Below are positions 1 to 7,928 of a DNA stretch of 23,442 bases, piece after piece; position 1 is the first letter of the stretch; the number at the start of each line of letters is the position of its first letter. This DNA comes from JARKQH01 sp964631605 (GTDB taxonomy: Bacteria; Verrucomicrobiota; Verrucomicrobiia; Limisphaerales; UBA8199). A model generated the notes under the pieces. It searched no databases and had not been told where the DNA came from. It saw only the letters and a program-made list of their open reading frames with translations. The stretch lies in NCBI GenBank assembly GCA_964631605.1, contig CAZVYG010000076.1, positions 1 through 23,442 on the forward strand, in the 5' to 3' direction. The position numbers and the translations under genes were made by a program.

Positions 1-105
1 GCAAAGCACGGTGCGCCACGGGAATTTCCTGCGATTCAGGGAGAGCAGCCAGGCGATGCCCAGAAAGACGACCACCCCCACCACGCTCACGAGCTTTAAT
101 GACAT
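1..105 (-). CDS. NupC/CNT-type nucleoside transporter, N-terminal fragment (cut by window edge)
   Basis: Only the first 35 codons are visible. The frame reads from an ATG at 105-103 to the window edge without a stop. It begins MSLKLVSVVGVVVFLGIAWL, a hydrophobic first membrane helix, followed by LSLNRRKFPWRTVL. The pattern of a hydrophobic helix with FLGIAWL, then LS-NRR-FPWRTV, is what I know from the N-terminus of concentrative (Na+ or H+ coupled) nucleoside transporters. There is no in-frame upstream start. The gene is divergent from the cytochromes and probably unrelated to them. The call rests on a short similarity remembered from the family, so another small membrane protein remains possible. 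Confidence 0.55.
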   Translation of the reverse strand, partial: MSLKLVSVVGVVVFLGIAWLLSLNRRKFPWRTVLC

Positions 106-544
106 GCGCCGAGCATAATCATCCCACCCCACCCGAGTCGAGCGCCGGTCAAAGCGACCCCGCGACTGCGGCTCTGCCAGGCCGGCCTCCCTGTTCTCGT
201 TGGGAAAACTGCGGGGTGACACCTTCCACGAGCGGGGTTGCTGCCCTTTTCACAAAATAAGCAAAGCCGCTTCGCCCGGTGCTGGCCATAACCATGCCGC
301 TTTAATGGGGCTTGTCTGAAACAGCTTTGATGATGGCAAAATATGTTGCAGCTTTGACAAGATTGGAAATGCCGCGCCCCAATCCCACCATCACATTACC
401 CCGGCAGACGCGGGCCGAACCGTGACCGCAGTGCCTGAACAACTGTCCGAGGGTGGCGAACCGTTCAATTCGCGCGCCCCGGTAAAGGTCGTCGGCGGCT
501 CGCAAACTGTTGCAACAGAAAGAAACAAAAAAAACAGGACACAA
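106..544. other. Divergent intergenic region without a supported gene
   Basis: These 439 bases separate the transporter fragment (minus) from the monoheme cytochrome (plus) and should hold both promoters. Open frames across it lack family features and overlap the cytochrome antisense, so none is called. A TTGACA at 354-359 has no matching -10 box at normal spacing. The clearest structure is the palindrome at 507-518. Confidence 0.5.
507..518. promoter_or_regulatory. Perfect 12-bp palindrome CTGTTGCAACAG, possible operator
   Basis: The sequence CTGTTGCAACAG reads the same on both strands and ends 26 bases before the start codon of the monoheme cytochrome gene. A dimeric regulator could bind such a site. 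No regulator gene is visible nearby and I do not recognise the motif as a known operator, so the role is a guess based on symmetry and position. Confidence 0.25.
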
Positions 545-874
545 ATGAAAAAGTTGATCGCACTCACGGTTGCGGCTTTTGCTGCCGCAGCTCTCTCCGC
601 TGCCGCTGCTGACGGCAAAGCGCTGTATGAAAAGGAATGCGCCAAGTGCCACGGAAATGATGGCAAAGGCCAGACGAAAATGGGCCAGAAGCTCGGCGCG
701 AAGGACTACACCGATCCCAAAGTTCAGGCCGAGTTGAAGGATGACGTCGCCTTCAAGGCCACCAAGGAAGGGCTCAAGAGCAAGGACGGCAAGGTCCTGA
801 TGAAGCCCGCCGAAAACCTCACCGATGAGGAAATCAAGGCGATGATCGCCCACATGCGGACCTTCAAGAAATAA
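545..874 (+). CDS. Small periplasmic monoheme class I cytochrome c
   Basis: This 109-residue protein is a soluble periplasmic electron carrier. The signal peptide is MKKLIALTVAAFAAAALSA with probable cleavage after the AAA stretch near residue 21. The single heme site is CAKCH at residues 32-36, followed by GNDGKG, a typical class I pattern. Met86 in VLMKPAENLTDEE is the likely sixth heme ligand. The length fits the cytochrome c551/c555 group. The open frame extends 41 codons upstream, but the ATG at 545 is preferred because it gives the signal peptide and has AGGA at 536-539, five bases before it. The gene lies 114 bases upstream of the NapC-like gene and is followed by a strong hairpin, so it may be its own transcript. 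A role as shuttle between the inner-membrane and outer-membrane cytochromes is inferred. Confidence 0.88.
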   Translation: MKKLIALTVAAFAAAALSAAAADGKALYEKECAKCHGNDGKGQTKMGQKLGAKDYTDPKVQAELKDDVAFKATKEGLKSKDGKVLMKPAENLTDEEIKAMIAHMRTFKK

Positions 875-881
875 CGGTTAT

Positions 882-912
882 CGGGCCGGGCCGAATGCCG
901 CGGTCCGGCCCG
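882..912 (+). terminator. Strong GC hairpin behind the monoheme cytochrome gene
   Basis: Bases 882-893 pair with 901-912 to give a 12-bp stem with one G-U pair and a 7-base loop. It starts 8 bases after the cytochrome stop codon. A run of Ts does not follow (TCTCCC instead), so it could be a weak intrinsic terminator, a transcript-stabilising structure, or an attenuating element before the NapC-like gene. Confidence 0.45.
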
Positions 913-988
913 TCTCCCAACCCCCGGTTCGCACGGGCAGGGCTTGTGTCCGACCGGGGGGGCGGCTACGTTTCCGGCTTGGCAACTT

Positions 989-2458
989 GTGAACACCAAT
1001 CAACCCAATACCCCTGCTTCGCGTCCCTCACCGCTGCGCAACTGGCTCACGTTGACGGGCCTGGCCATCTCGTTGGGAGGACTGTTTTCGTTCCTCCTGC
1101 TGTTCCTGGTGGACACGATGGCCCACTTTTCGAATCCCTACGTGGGGATTCTGACGTATCTGGTGGCGCCGGCGTTTCTGATTTTCGGGCTGGTGCTGGC
1201 CTTGCTCGGCGTCTTGCGCACGCGTTGGAGATTGGGCAAAGCGGCGGGCGCGCTCCTGCCCAAAGTGGTCTTGGACTTCAGCAATCCGCGGGACCGTCGC
1301 AACCTGGGTTTTTTCCTTACGGGCACCGTGCTGTTCCTCCTGCTGTCGGCCATCGGAAGTTATCAGACCTACCATTTCACCGAGTCCACCCAGTTCTGCG
1401 GCCAGGCCTGTCACACCGTCATGAAGCCCGAGTTGGTCACCTATCAGCAGGGGCCGCACGCCCGCGTCGGTTGTGTCGAGTGCCACATCGGGCCCGGCGC
1501 CACCTGGTTCGTCAAGTCCAAACTCTCCGGCACCTACCAGGTTTACGCCACCGCCTTCAACCAGTTTCCACGCCCCATTCCCACCCCCATCAAAAACCTG
1601 CGTCCCGCCCGGGAAACTTGCGAGCAATGCCATTGGCCCGAAAAATTCTCCGGCAACCTCGAGCGCACTTACGCCTACTTTCTGAGCGACGAAACCAACA
1701 CGCCTTTCACCGTCCGCATGCTCATGAAAGTCGGCGGCGGCCATCCCGAGCACGGCCCGGTCAGTGGCATTCACTGGCACGTGGCCAACAAGGTCGAGTA
1801 CTACGCCTCCGACGCCGCCCGTCAGACCATCCCCTACATCCGCGTCACGGACAACGAAGGGAAGGTCACCGAATACCGCACCGCGCGTTTTACCAATGAA
1901 GTCGCCCCGGCCGAGCTGCGAACCATGGATTGCATGGACTGCCACAACCGGCCCGCTCATCGCTACCAAACTCCGAGCGACGCGGTGAACCTCGCCCTGA
2001 GCCAGGGCCGAATGGATCCCACGCTGCCCTACCTCAAGACCAACGCCCTTTACGCCCTCACGCTCTCCTACACCAATGAAACCGAGGCGCTCGCCTCCAT
2101 TGCCGCCATTCTCACCGACCGTTACCCCGGCGAACCCCGCATTCAGCCCGCCATCCGGACCCTTCAATCCATCTACCAGCGCAACTTCTTCCCCGAGATG
2201 AAAGCCAATTGGTCGGTTTACCCCGACAACCTCGGCCACATGGAATGGCCCGGTTGCTTCCGGTGCCACGATGGCAGCCACAAAACCGCCGACGGATCGC
2301 GCTCGGTCAAGGCCAGCGATTGCAATGCCTGCCACACCATTCTCGCCCAGGGCCGCGGCCCCGAGCTGGAGCAACTCACTCCCAGTGGCCAACCCTTCAA
2401 ACATCCCGGCGACGAGGTGGACGGCGCCTGCAATGATTGCCATACCGGCGGTCTCTGA
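989..2458 (+). CDS. NapC/NirT-like membrane-bound seven-heme cytochrome c
   Basis: The 489-residue protein is predicted to sit in the inner membrane with its hemes in the periplasm and to exchange electrons with the quinone pool. Hydrophobic segments lie near residues 20-41, 51-76 and 106-124. Seven heme sites follow: an unusual CX3CH (CGQACH, 137-142), then CVECH 162, CEQCH 211, CMDCH 315, CFRCH 423, CNACH 445 and CNDCH 481. The segment CGQACHTVMKPE resembles the first heme region of NapC/NrfH-type quinol dehydrogenases. It is much longer than classical four-heme NapC (about 200 residues). The start is uncertain: GTG at 989 is preferred, TTG at 944 is in frame, and neither has a good ribosome site. 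The gene is followed after 82 bases by the 11-heme fusion. No nitrate or nitrite reductase gene is visible, so a denitrification role is not supported. Confidence 0.85.
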   Translation: MNTNQPNTPASRPSPLRNWLTLTGLAISLGGLFSFLLLFLVDTMAHFSNPYVGILTYLVAPAFLIFGLVLALLGVLRTRWRLGKAAGALLPKVVLDFSNPRDRRNLGFFLTGTVLFLLLSAIGSYQTYHFTESTQFCGQACHTVMKPELVTYQQGPHARVGCVECHIGPGATWFVKSKLSGTYQVYATAFNQFPRPIPTPIKNLRPARETCEQCHWPEKFSGNLERTYAYFLSDETNTPFTVRMLMKVGGGHPEHGPVSGIHWHVANKVEYYASDAARQTIPYIRVTDNEGKVTEYRTARFTNEVAPAELRTMDCMDCHNRPAHRYQTPSDAVNLALSQGRMDPTLPYLKTNALYALTLSYTNETEALASIAAILTDRYPGEPRIQPAIRTLQSIYQRNFFPEMKANWSVYPDNLGHMEWPGCFRCHDGSHKTADGSRSVKASDCNACHTILAQGRGPELEQLTPSGQPFKHPGDEVDGACNDCHTGGL

Positions 2459-2491
2459 CCTCATGGCCACCTCCGCTTCTCGCCTCCTCAA

Positions 2492-2505
2492 CCGGCCGCG
2501 GCCGG
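2492..2505. repeat. 14-bp perfect palindrome between two cytochrome genes
   Basis: CCGGCCGCGGCCGG is fully self-complementary and lies in the 82-base gap between the seven-heme and 11-heme genes. As RNA it could form a 5-bp stem with a CGCG loop. It may be just a by-product of high GC content; no function is claimed. Confidence 0.3.
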
Positions 2506-2540
2506 CCCGGGCGCCTGCCCTTGAACGTTGCCAACCCTCT

Positions 2541-4721
2541 ATGACTTCACACACCTTCCTCCGTATTTCCGGCGTTTGGCGAGTCTTGTGCCTTTTCGCA
2601 CTGCTTGCCCTGACACCCACCCTCGCCCCCGCCGCCGAGCCCGCCGCCGCCGGCGCCGAAGTCTTTCCCAACGCCGATTGCCTGGATTGCCATAATGATC
2701 CGTCCAATACCCGGACCGTCAACGGCAAGGCCGTCCCGCTCGAATTGTTCACCACCAACCACTTCGACCAATCCGTCCACGCCAAACTCAACTGCGTGGA
2801 TTGCCATGTCGGAATCAAGGACCTGGTCCACGAAAGCAAACTCCCTCCGCCCAACTGCCTCAACTGCCATGAGCCGAATGAAAGTCACCAAAAGGCGGCC
2901 GCGCAGTATGCCAACAGTATCCACGGCGTGAGCCACACCCTCGGCGCGTCCGGCGCCGCCAGTTGCTGGGACTGCCACGGTTCCCACAACATCCTCTCCG
3001 TCACCAACGATCATTCCCCGGTCTTCAAACTCAATCTGCCGCGCACCTGCGCGTCCTGTCACAGCAACGAAGGCCTGACCCGCGAATACCAGATGAAACA
3101 CCCGGAGGCCGCGTCCCACTACATGGACAGCATCCACGGGCAGAAACTTCTCAAACAGGGTTTGATTGTCGCCCCTTCGTGCAACGATTGTCACGGCGTC
3201 CACGACATCAAGCGGGCGGTGGACCGCGATTCCCCCATCAATTCCGCCAACGTGGCCAAGACCTGCGGCAAATGCCACTACAAGATCGAGGAAACCTACA
3301 TGTCCAGCGTGCACGGCCAGTTGCTCGCCAAAGGCGACAAGCGCGGCCCCGTGTGCACCGACTGCCACACGGCCCATGACGTCGAAGTCCCGACCAGCGG
3401 ACATTTCAAAATGGCCAGCGACCAGCGCTGCGGCAAATGCCACCAGGACAGCCTCACCCATTACCGCGACACCTACCACGGCAAGGCCATGGCCCTGGGC
3501 AAGCCCAATGTGGCTTCGGATGTCGCCGCCTGCTACGACTGCCACGGCCACCATGACGTCCTGCCGCCCTCGGACCCCAACTCCCGCCTTTCCAAAAGCA
3601 ATATCGTCGCCACCTGTCAGCAATGCCACCCCAAAGCCAACGCCGGCTTCGCGGCCTACCAACCCCACGCCAATCCCTTGGACCGCGAGCGTTTCCCGGT
3701 TTTGTATTGGACTTTCATGTTCATGACCAGCCTCCTGGTCGGGGTGTTCGTCTTCTTTGGCGGCCACACCATCGCCTGGCTGTTCCGCGCCGTGTACCTC
3801 TACCTCCACGATTCAAAACGATTTCGGGAGGCCAAGATCGAAACGCAGACCGGCGGCGAGTGGTTTACCCGCTTCGCCCCCTTTGACCGCTTCCTCCATT
3901 TCCTCGTGGTCACCAGCTTCCTCCTGCTGGTTATCACTGGCATGCCCCTCAAGTTCTATTACACCGATTGGGCCAAAACCCTCTTCCAATTCATTGGCGG
4001 CGCGGAAACCGCCCGCGCCCTCCACCGCCTCGGCGCCATCGTCACTTTCCTCTATTTCGGCCTGCATCTGGCCTCGCTGGCCGCAAAAGCCTGGCATGGC
4101 CGCCACAAGGTGCGCGACCCCCAAACCGGACGGGTCAGCGCCAGGCGAATTTGGAATGTCCTCTTCGGCCCGGACTCAATGGTTCCCACCCTCCATGACT
4201 GGCGCGATTTCGTCGCCCACAATAAGTGGTTCTTCGGCAAAGGGCCCAAACCCCAATTCGACCGCTGGACCTATTGGGAAAAATTCGATTACTTCGCCGT
4301 CTTTTGGGGTGTCTTCATCATTGGCGCCTCGGGGCTGATCATGTGGTTCCCGGAATTCTTCACCTCGTTCCTTCCGGGCTGGATCATTAACGTCGCCTTG
4401 ATCATCCACTCCGACGAAGCCTTGCTGGCCGCCGGCTTTATCTTCTCCATCCACTTCTTCAACACCCATTTCCGCATCGAGAAGTTCCCCATGGACACCG
4501 TCATCTTCTCCGGCCGCGTCTCCAAGAACGAGATGCTCCACGAGCGCCGCCGGTGGTACGACCGCCTGGTCGCCGAAGGCCGCCTGGAGGATTTCCGCGT
4601 CCGCGACGAATGGCAGCGCTGGAAGGGCATCGCGCGCTCGTTCGGTTACATCTTCTTCGGGTTGGGCGTCCTGCTCCTGCTCCTCATCATTTACGCCATG
4701 ACGACCCGGCTGGTCCATTGA
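2541..4721 (+). CDS. Multiheme c (11 hemes) fused to membrane cytochrome b domain
   Basis: The 726-residue protein has a signal peptide (about residues 1-32), a periplasmic region with eleven CXXCH sites (Cys 47, 85, 106, 142, 170, 214, 242, 272, 297, 331, 359), and a C-terminal membrane domain. Hydrophobic segments lie near 386-412, 450-468, 496-515, 583-603, 613-640 and 702-720. Histidines at 453, 495, 509, 623 and 638 are candidate heme b ligands. The layout resembles the CbcL-type inner-membrane quinone oxidoreductase of Geobacter, a multiheme c domain joined to a HydB/b561-like cytochrome b. Several hemes are preceded by S(I/V)HG or YHG about 15-17 residues upstream, supplying distal histidines. 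The ATG at 2541 gives a signal peptide. The in-frame ATG at 2463 would add a basic, signal-less leader and is rejected. The next gene starts 7 bases after the stop, so the two are co-expressed. Confidence 0.87.
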   Translation: MTSHTFLRISGVWRVLCLFALLALTPTLAPAAEPAAAGAEVFPNADCLDCHNDPSNTRTVNGKAVPLELFTTNHFDQSVHAKLNCVDCHVGIKDLVHESKLPPPNCLNCHEPNESHQKAAAQYANSIHGVSHTLGASGAASCWDCHGSHNILSVTNDHSPVFKLNLPRTCASCHSNEGLTREYQMKHPEAASHYMDSIHGQKLLKQGLIVAPSCNDCHGVHDIKRAVDRDSPINSANVAKTCGKCHYKIEETYMSSVHGQLLAKGDKRGPVCTDCHTAHDVEVPTSGHFKMASDQRCGKCHQDSLTHYRDTYHGKAMALGKPNVASDVAACYDCHGHHDVLPPSDPNSRLSKSNIVATCQQCHPKANAGFAAYQPHANPLDRERFPVLYWTFMFMTSLLVGVFVFFGGHTIAWLFRAVYLYLHDSKRFREAKIETQTGGEWFTRFAPFDRFLHFLVVTSFLLLVITGMPLKFYYTDWAKTLFQFIGGAETARALHRLGAIVTFLYFGLHLASLAAKAWHGRHKVRDPQTGRVSARRIWNVLFGPDSMVPTLHDWRDFVAHNKWFFGKGPKPQFDRWTYWEKFDYFAVFWGVFIIGASGLIMWFPEFFTSFLPGWIINVALIIHSDEALLAAGFIFSIHFFNTHFRIEKFPMDTVIFSGRVSKNEMLHERRRWYDRLVAEGRLEDFRVRDEWQRWKGIARSFGYIFFGLGVLLLLLIIYAMTTRLVH

Positions 4722-4728
4722 CTTGACC

Positions 4729-6528
4729 ATGGTGCCTTTTCGTCACTTGCTGTTGGCGGTTGCCCTCCTGGCCGGCTTGGTGGCCGGAGGACCCCTTGCC
4801 CTCTCCGCCGCGGAGGAGATCAAGGACAGCTCGTGCATGGATTGCCACTCGGACAAGGATTTGTACAAAACGAATGCGGCCGGTCGCGCCATCTCCCTCT
4901 TTGTGGACGTGGACAAACTCAAAGGTTCGGTCCACAAAACCAACACCTGCGCCAGTTGCCACAGCGACATCACCGACAAGCATCCGGACGACGAGGTGGC
5001 CGCCGAGCCGGTGCATTGCGCCCAGTGCCACGAGGAACAATCGGCCAGTTACGGCGCCAGCGTCCACGGCCTGGCCCTGGCCCGCGGTGAAGTCGGCTCC
5101 GCCACCTGCAGCGATTGTCACGGCGGACATTCCATCCTTCCACCAACCGCCCCCGAATCGCCGCTCCATTTTTCGAGGCTGGGCGAGACGTGCGGCGCCT
5201 GCCACGAGGAAGCCGCCCGGGATGTCGCCGAGAGTGTCCACGGCAAGGCCACCGCCCTGGGCCGCCGCGAAGCGCCGACCTGCACCGACTGCCATTACGA
5301 ACACCAAATCCAGGGGCTCAAGGGGAGCAGCCCCCTCCGGATTTCCGCGGAGGTGTGCAGCAACTGCCACGCTTCCGAGCGCCTGAACACCAAGTACCGC
5401 CTGCCGCCCGACCGCGTCAAAACCTTCTTCGAAAGTTATCATGGCCTCGCCGCCCAATATGGTTCCACGCTTGCCGCCAACTGCGCCAGTTGCCATGGCG
5501 TGCACAAAATCCTCCCTTCCTCCGACCCGCGCTCGAGCATCCACAAAGACAACCTGATCGAAACCTGCGGCAAGTGCCATGCCGGCGCCACCGCCAATTT
5601 CGTCGAGAGCAAAATCCACGTCTCCGCCGAAAGCCAAGGCGAGGGGATTGGCGGCAAAGTCAATTGGTGGGTCCGCCGCATTTACCTGGTCCTGATCTTT
5701 GGCACGATCGGCTTCATGCTCGCCCACAACCTCCTGGTCTTTTGGCGCAAAGTCGTCGCCCGCTACCGCGCGGCCGATCTGACCGTCCTGCGCATGAACT
5801 TTTCACAGCGCATGCAACACCTGGTGCTCGCGCTCAGCTTCATCGTCCTCGCCATTACCGGCTTTGCCCTGAAGTTCCCGGATTCATGGTTCTCGCGGAT
5901 GATGGGTTCGAGCGAATGGTTCCGGAGCTGGAGCCACCGCGTCGCCGGCGTGGTCCTCCTCGCCGTGGGCGCTTACCATGTTTACTACATCCTCGCCCGG
6001 CAGGACGGACGCCAATTGGTCAAGGACTTGTTGCCGGCGAAAAAGGACCTCGCCGACCTGGGCGACAACGCCCGGTTCCTCACCGGCCTCAGCCCCCAGA
6101 AGCCGCGCATCGGCCGCTTCGGCTACGCGGAGAAAATGGAGTACTGGGCGGTGGTTTGGGGAACCGTCATCATGGGCATCACCGGCCTGATGATCTGGTT
6201 CAAAGTGGATGTCACCCGTTTCCTCCCGCGGTGGGCCGTGGATGTTGCTCTCACCATCCACTATTACGAAGCCATCCTGGCCTGCCTCGCCATCCTCGTG
6301 TGGCATTTCTACCATGTCATCTTCGACCCCGATGTCTATCCCCTCAATTGGGCCTGCTGGAACGGACGGGTGAGCAAACACTGGGCTCAAGAGGAGCATC
6401 CGCTGGACCCGGCGGTGGCAGTCACGGCCTCGCCCGGGCCCGAGGAAACATCGGGGGGAGCCCAAACCGCCGCTTTACCACCGACCTCCCCGTCTGCGCA
6501 GCCGGGGTCAGAAAACCACCTTTGCTGA
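4729..6528 (+). CDS. Multiheme c (9 hemes) fused to membrane cytochrome b domain
   Basis: The 599-residue protein repeats the architecture of its upstream neighbour and is a diverged paralogue. It has a signal peptide (about 1-28), nine CXXCH sites (Cys 36, 74, 97, 127, 155, 185, 210, 252, 280) and a membrane cytochrome b domain from about residue 315. Hydrophobic segments lie near 317-337, 363-381, 403-422, 472-490 and 503-532. His364, 403, 417, 511, 526 and 529 are candidate heme b or quinone-site residues. Nine c hemes plus cytochrome b is close to the described make-up of Geobacter CbcL. A Pro/Ser/Thr/Glu-rich tail follows the last membrane segment (about 556-599) and is not part of the known fold. 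ATG at 4729 is used; a TTG two codons earlier is also in frame. It probably passes electrons between quinol and periplasmic cytochromes. Confidence 0.87.
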   Translation: MVPFRHLLLAVALLAGLVAGGPLALSAAEEIKDSSCMDCHSDKDLYKTNAAGRAISLFVDVDKLKGSVHKTNTCASCHSDITDKHPDDEVAAEPVHCAQCHEEQSASYGASVHGLALARGEVGSATCSDCHGGHSILPPTAPESPLHFSRLGETCGACHEEAARDVAESVHGKATALGRREAPTCTDCHYEHQIQGLKGSSPLRISAEVCSNCHASERLNTKYRLPPDRVKTFFESYHGLAAQYGSTLAANCASCHGVHKILPSSDPRSSIHKDNLIETCGKCHAGATANFVESKIHVSAESQGEGIGGKVNWWVRRIYLVLIFGTIGFMLAHNLLVFWRKVVARYRAADLTVLRMNFSQRMQHLVLALSFIVLAITGFALKFPDSWFSRMMGSSEWFRSWSHRVAGVVLLAVGAYHVYYILARQDGRQLVKDLLPAKKDLADLGDNARFLTGLSPQKPRIGRFGYAEKMEYWAVVWGTVIMGITGLMIWFKVDVTRFLPRWAVDVALTIHYYEAILACLAILVWHFYHVIFDPDVYPLNWACWNGRVSKHWAQEEHPLDPAVAVTASPGPEETSGGAQTAALPPTSPSAQPGSENHLC

Positions 6529-6541
6529 ACTTGCCTCAGGC

Positions 6542-6577
6542 GGGCATTAGAATGCATTTTACTGCTATTGAATGCCC
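6542..6577 (+). other. Weak inverted repeat behind the nine-heme fusion gene
   Basis: GGGCATT at 6542-6548 is complementary to AATGCCC at 6571-6577, with a 22-base loop, starting 14 bases after the stop codon. It could be a weak 3' hairpin separating the cytochrome operon from hemA. The long loop and lack of a T-run make a true terminator doubtful. Confidence 0.2.
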
Positions 6578-6724
6578 ATGGCAAAAAATGCAAAGTTATT
6601 GCCAACCCGCGAAAAGCAGCAAACCGCCCTTTTCATAAGCTGGTGCACGTGAAATCAGACGAGTAACTTGAATTAGCGATGATCAACGCAAGAATTGTTT
6701 CATCCAGTCTATACCGCTCTCCCT

Positions 6725-7804
6725 ATGAAACTGTTCGTCGCCGGCCTGAGCTACAAAACCGCGCCTGTTGAAGTCCGCGAGAAGCTGGCGGTCCATGCCT
6801 CGCGCCTGCGTTGTCAGGGTTGCCGCCTCAAGCTCGGCGGCAACCTCTCCGAGGTGGTGCTGCTTTCGACCTGCAACCGGGTCGAAGTTTACGGGGTGAC
6901 CGACTGGGCGAAGGGCAGGGCGCACCGCCTGTTTCAGTTGCTTAGCTCAGCGGAGCTGGACTTTACCCCTTACCTCTATTTCAAGGAAGGGGCCGAGGCG
7001 GTCGAACACCTCTTCTCGGTTGCCAGCGGTCTGGACTCGATGGTGATCGGCGAAACTGAAATCACCGGCCAGGTCAAACAGGCCTACCAGGCCGCTCACC
7101 AGGCGAAGCTGACCGGCCGCATCACCAACCGCCTGTTCCAAACCGCCCTGCAGACCGCCAAACGCATCCGCACCGAAACCTGTATTGGCCGCGGGGCGAC
7201 CTCTGTTGGCAGCGTCGCCGTCGAGTTGGCCGAGCGGATTTTCGATCACAACCTTTCCGACAAGTCCGTCATGATCATCGGCGCCGGCAAAATGGGTGAA
7301 GCCTGCGTCCGGCACCTGGCCAAGAAGGGGATCCGCTCGGTGGTCGTGGCCAATCGCTCACCCGAGCGGGCGCAGCTCCTGGCCGCCGAATTCGGCGGCC
7401 GGGCCGTCGGCATGGACGGCTGCCTCGAGGCCATGACCAGCGCCGACATCGTGGTCACCTCCACCGGCGCGCCGCAGACCATTCTTCACCGGGACCAGGT
7501 CGCCGGCGTGATGGCCGCGCGCCGGAACCGGCCCCTGTTTCTGATTGACATCGCCGTGCCGCGCGACGTGGCGCCGGAGGTTCAACAGTTGCCCAATGTG
7601 TACTTGTACAACGTGGATCATCTGGAAACAATCGTCCGCGAAAACGTCCGGCTGCGGGAACAGGAACTGGTCCGTTGCCGCGCCCTTATCGAGCAAAGCG
7701 CCCGCGAATTGATGCAACGCTTCAATGGGCCCGCCGTCCCCGCCGGCATCCGCCCGCCGGTGTCGCCGCCCGCGTGGGACTTCGCGTCCGTGCAAACGGG
7801 ATGA
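6725..7804 (+). CDS. hemA: Glutamyl-tRNA reductase
   Basis: This cytoplasmic enzyme reduces glutamate on tRNA-Glu to glutamate-1-semialdehyde with NADPH, the first committed step of C5 heme synthesis. The 359-residue protein starts MKLFVAGLSYKTAPVEVREK and has the catalytic STCNRVE motif with Cys50, the GLDSMVIGETEITGQVK segment (102-118), the RLFQTALQTAKRIRTET region, and the NADPH-binding VMIIGAGKMGE loop (182-192). DIAVPRDV (275-282) and YLYNVDHL (293-300) are also typical. The protein is shorter than the usual 410-430 residues: the C-terminal dimerisation domain stops soon after its first helix (about 300-333) and ends in a Pro-rich tail. ATG at 6725 is chosen because it begins at the conserved N-terminus; a TTG ten codons upstream is rejected. 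Its place among 53 heme-attachment sites suggests it supplies heme for them. Confidence 0.93.
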   Translation: MKLFVAGLSYKTAPVEVREKLAVHASRLRCQGCRLKLGGNLSEVVLLSTCNRVEVYGVTDWAKGRAHRLFQLLSSAELDFTPYLYFKEGAEAVEHLFSVASGLDSMVIGETEITGQVKQAYQAAHQAKLTGRITNRLFQTALQTAKRIRTETCIGRGATSVGSVAVELAERIFDHNLSDKSVMIIGAGKMGEACVRHLAKKGIRSVVVANRSPERAQLLAAEFGGRAVGMDGCLEAMTSADIVVTSTGAPQTILHRDQVAGVMAARRNRPLFLIDIAVPRDVAPEVQQLPNVYLYNVDHLETIVRENVRLREQELVRCRALIEQSARELMQRFNGPAVPAGIRPPVSPPAWDFASVQTG

Positions 7805-7870
7805 GCCGGGACCCTCACGATGCCTCAGATATGGTTCCGTATCGCGCCACTTTCAACGAAACGACCGGCC

Positions 7871-7882
7871 GGCGAGCTCGCC
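7871..7882. repeat. 12-bp perfect palindrome in the hemA-tetraheme gap
   Basis: GGCGAGCTCGCC is fully symmetric and lies in the 203-base gap between hemA and the tetraheme gene. With the hairpin at 7906-7928 it is one of two inverted structures in this leader. It could be an operator or chance symmetry in GC-rich DNA. Confidence 0.25.
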
Positions 7883-7905
7883 GCCGATCTGCTTTCGTGG
7901 AAACG

Positions 7906-7928
7906 CGCGGTCTCCGGTCGAGACCGCG
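7906..7928 (+). promoter_or_regulatory. Perfect 9-bp hairpin in the leader of the tetraheme gene
   Basis: CGCGGTCTC (7906-7914) pairs with GAGACCGCG (7920-7928) around a 5-base loop. It lies about 100 bases after the hemA stop and 79 bases before the tetraheme start. No T-run follows, so it could be a poor hemA terminator, a 5' leader stem, or an RNA stabiliser. Confidence 0.35.

Noticed and set aside
354..382. TTGACA as a -35 promoter box upstream of the monoheme cytochrome
   Set aside because: The -10 position at 17-base spacing is GC-rich (CCCCAA) and no alternative fits 16-18 bases.
944..988. TTG at 944 as start of the NapC-like gene
   Set aside because: The nearby AGGG is only two bases from the TTG, and the added 15 residues look unlike a coding N-terminus. 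GTG at 989 is preferred, though not certain.
989..2458. Nitrate or nitrite respiration (NapC/NrfH) as the role of the first operon
   Set aside because: No NapA, NapB, NrfA or octaheme reductase is encoded in the window; similarity is limited to the first-heme region.
2463..2540. ATG at 2463 as start of the 11-heme fusion
   Set aside because: It would put a basic, Pro-rich leader of 26 residues before the signal peptide that begins at 2541.
1028..3809. Long antisense open frames over the seven-heme and 11-heme cytochrome genes
   Set aside because: The plus strand encodes clear heme sites throughout; the antisense translations show no family motif.
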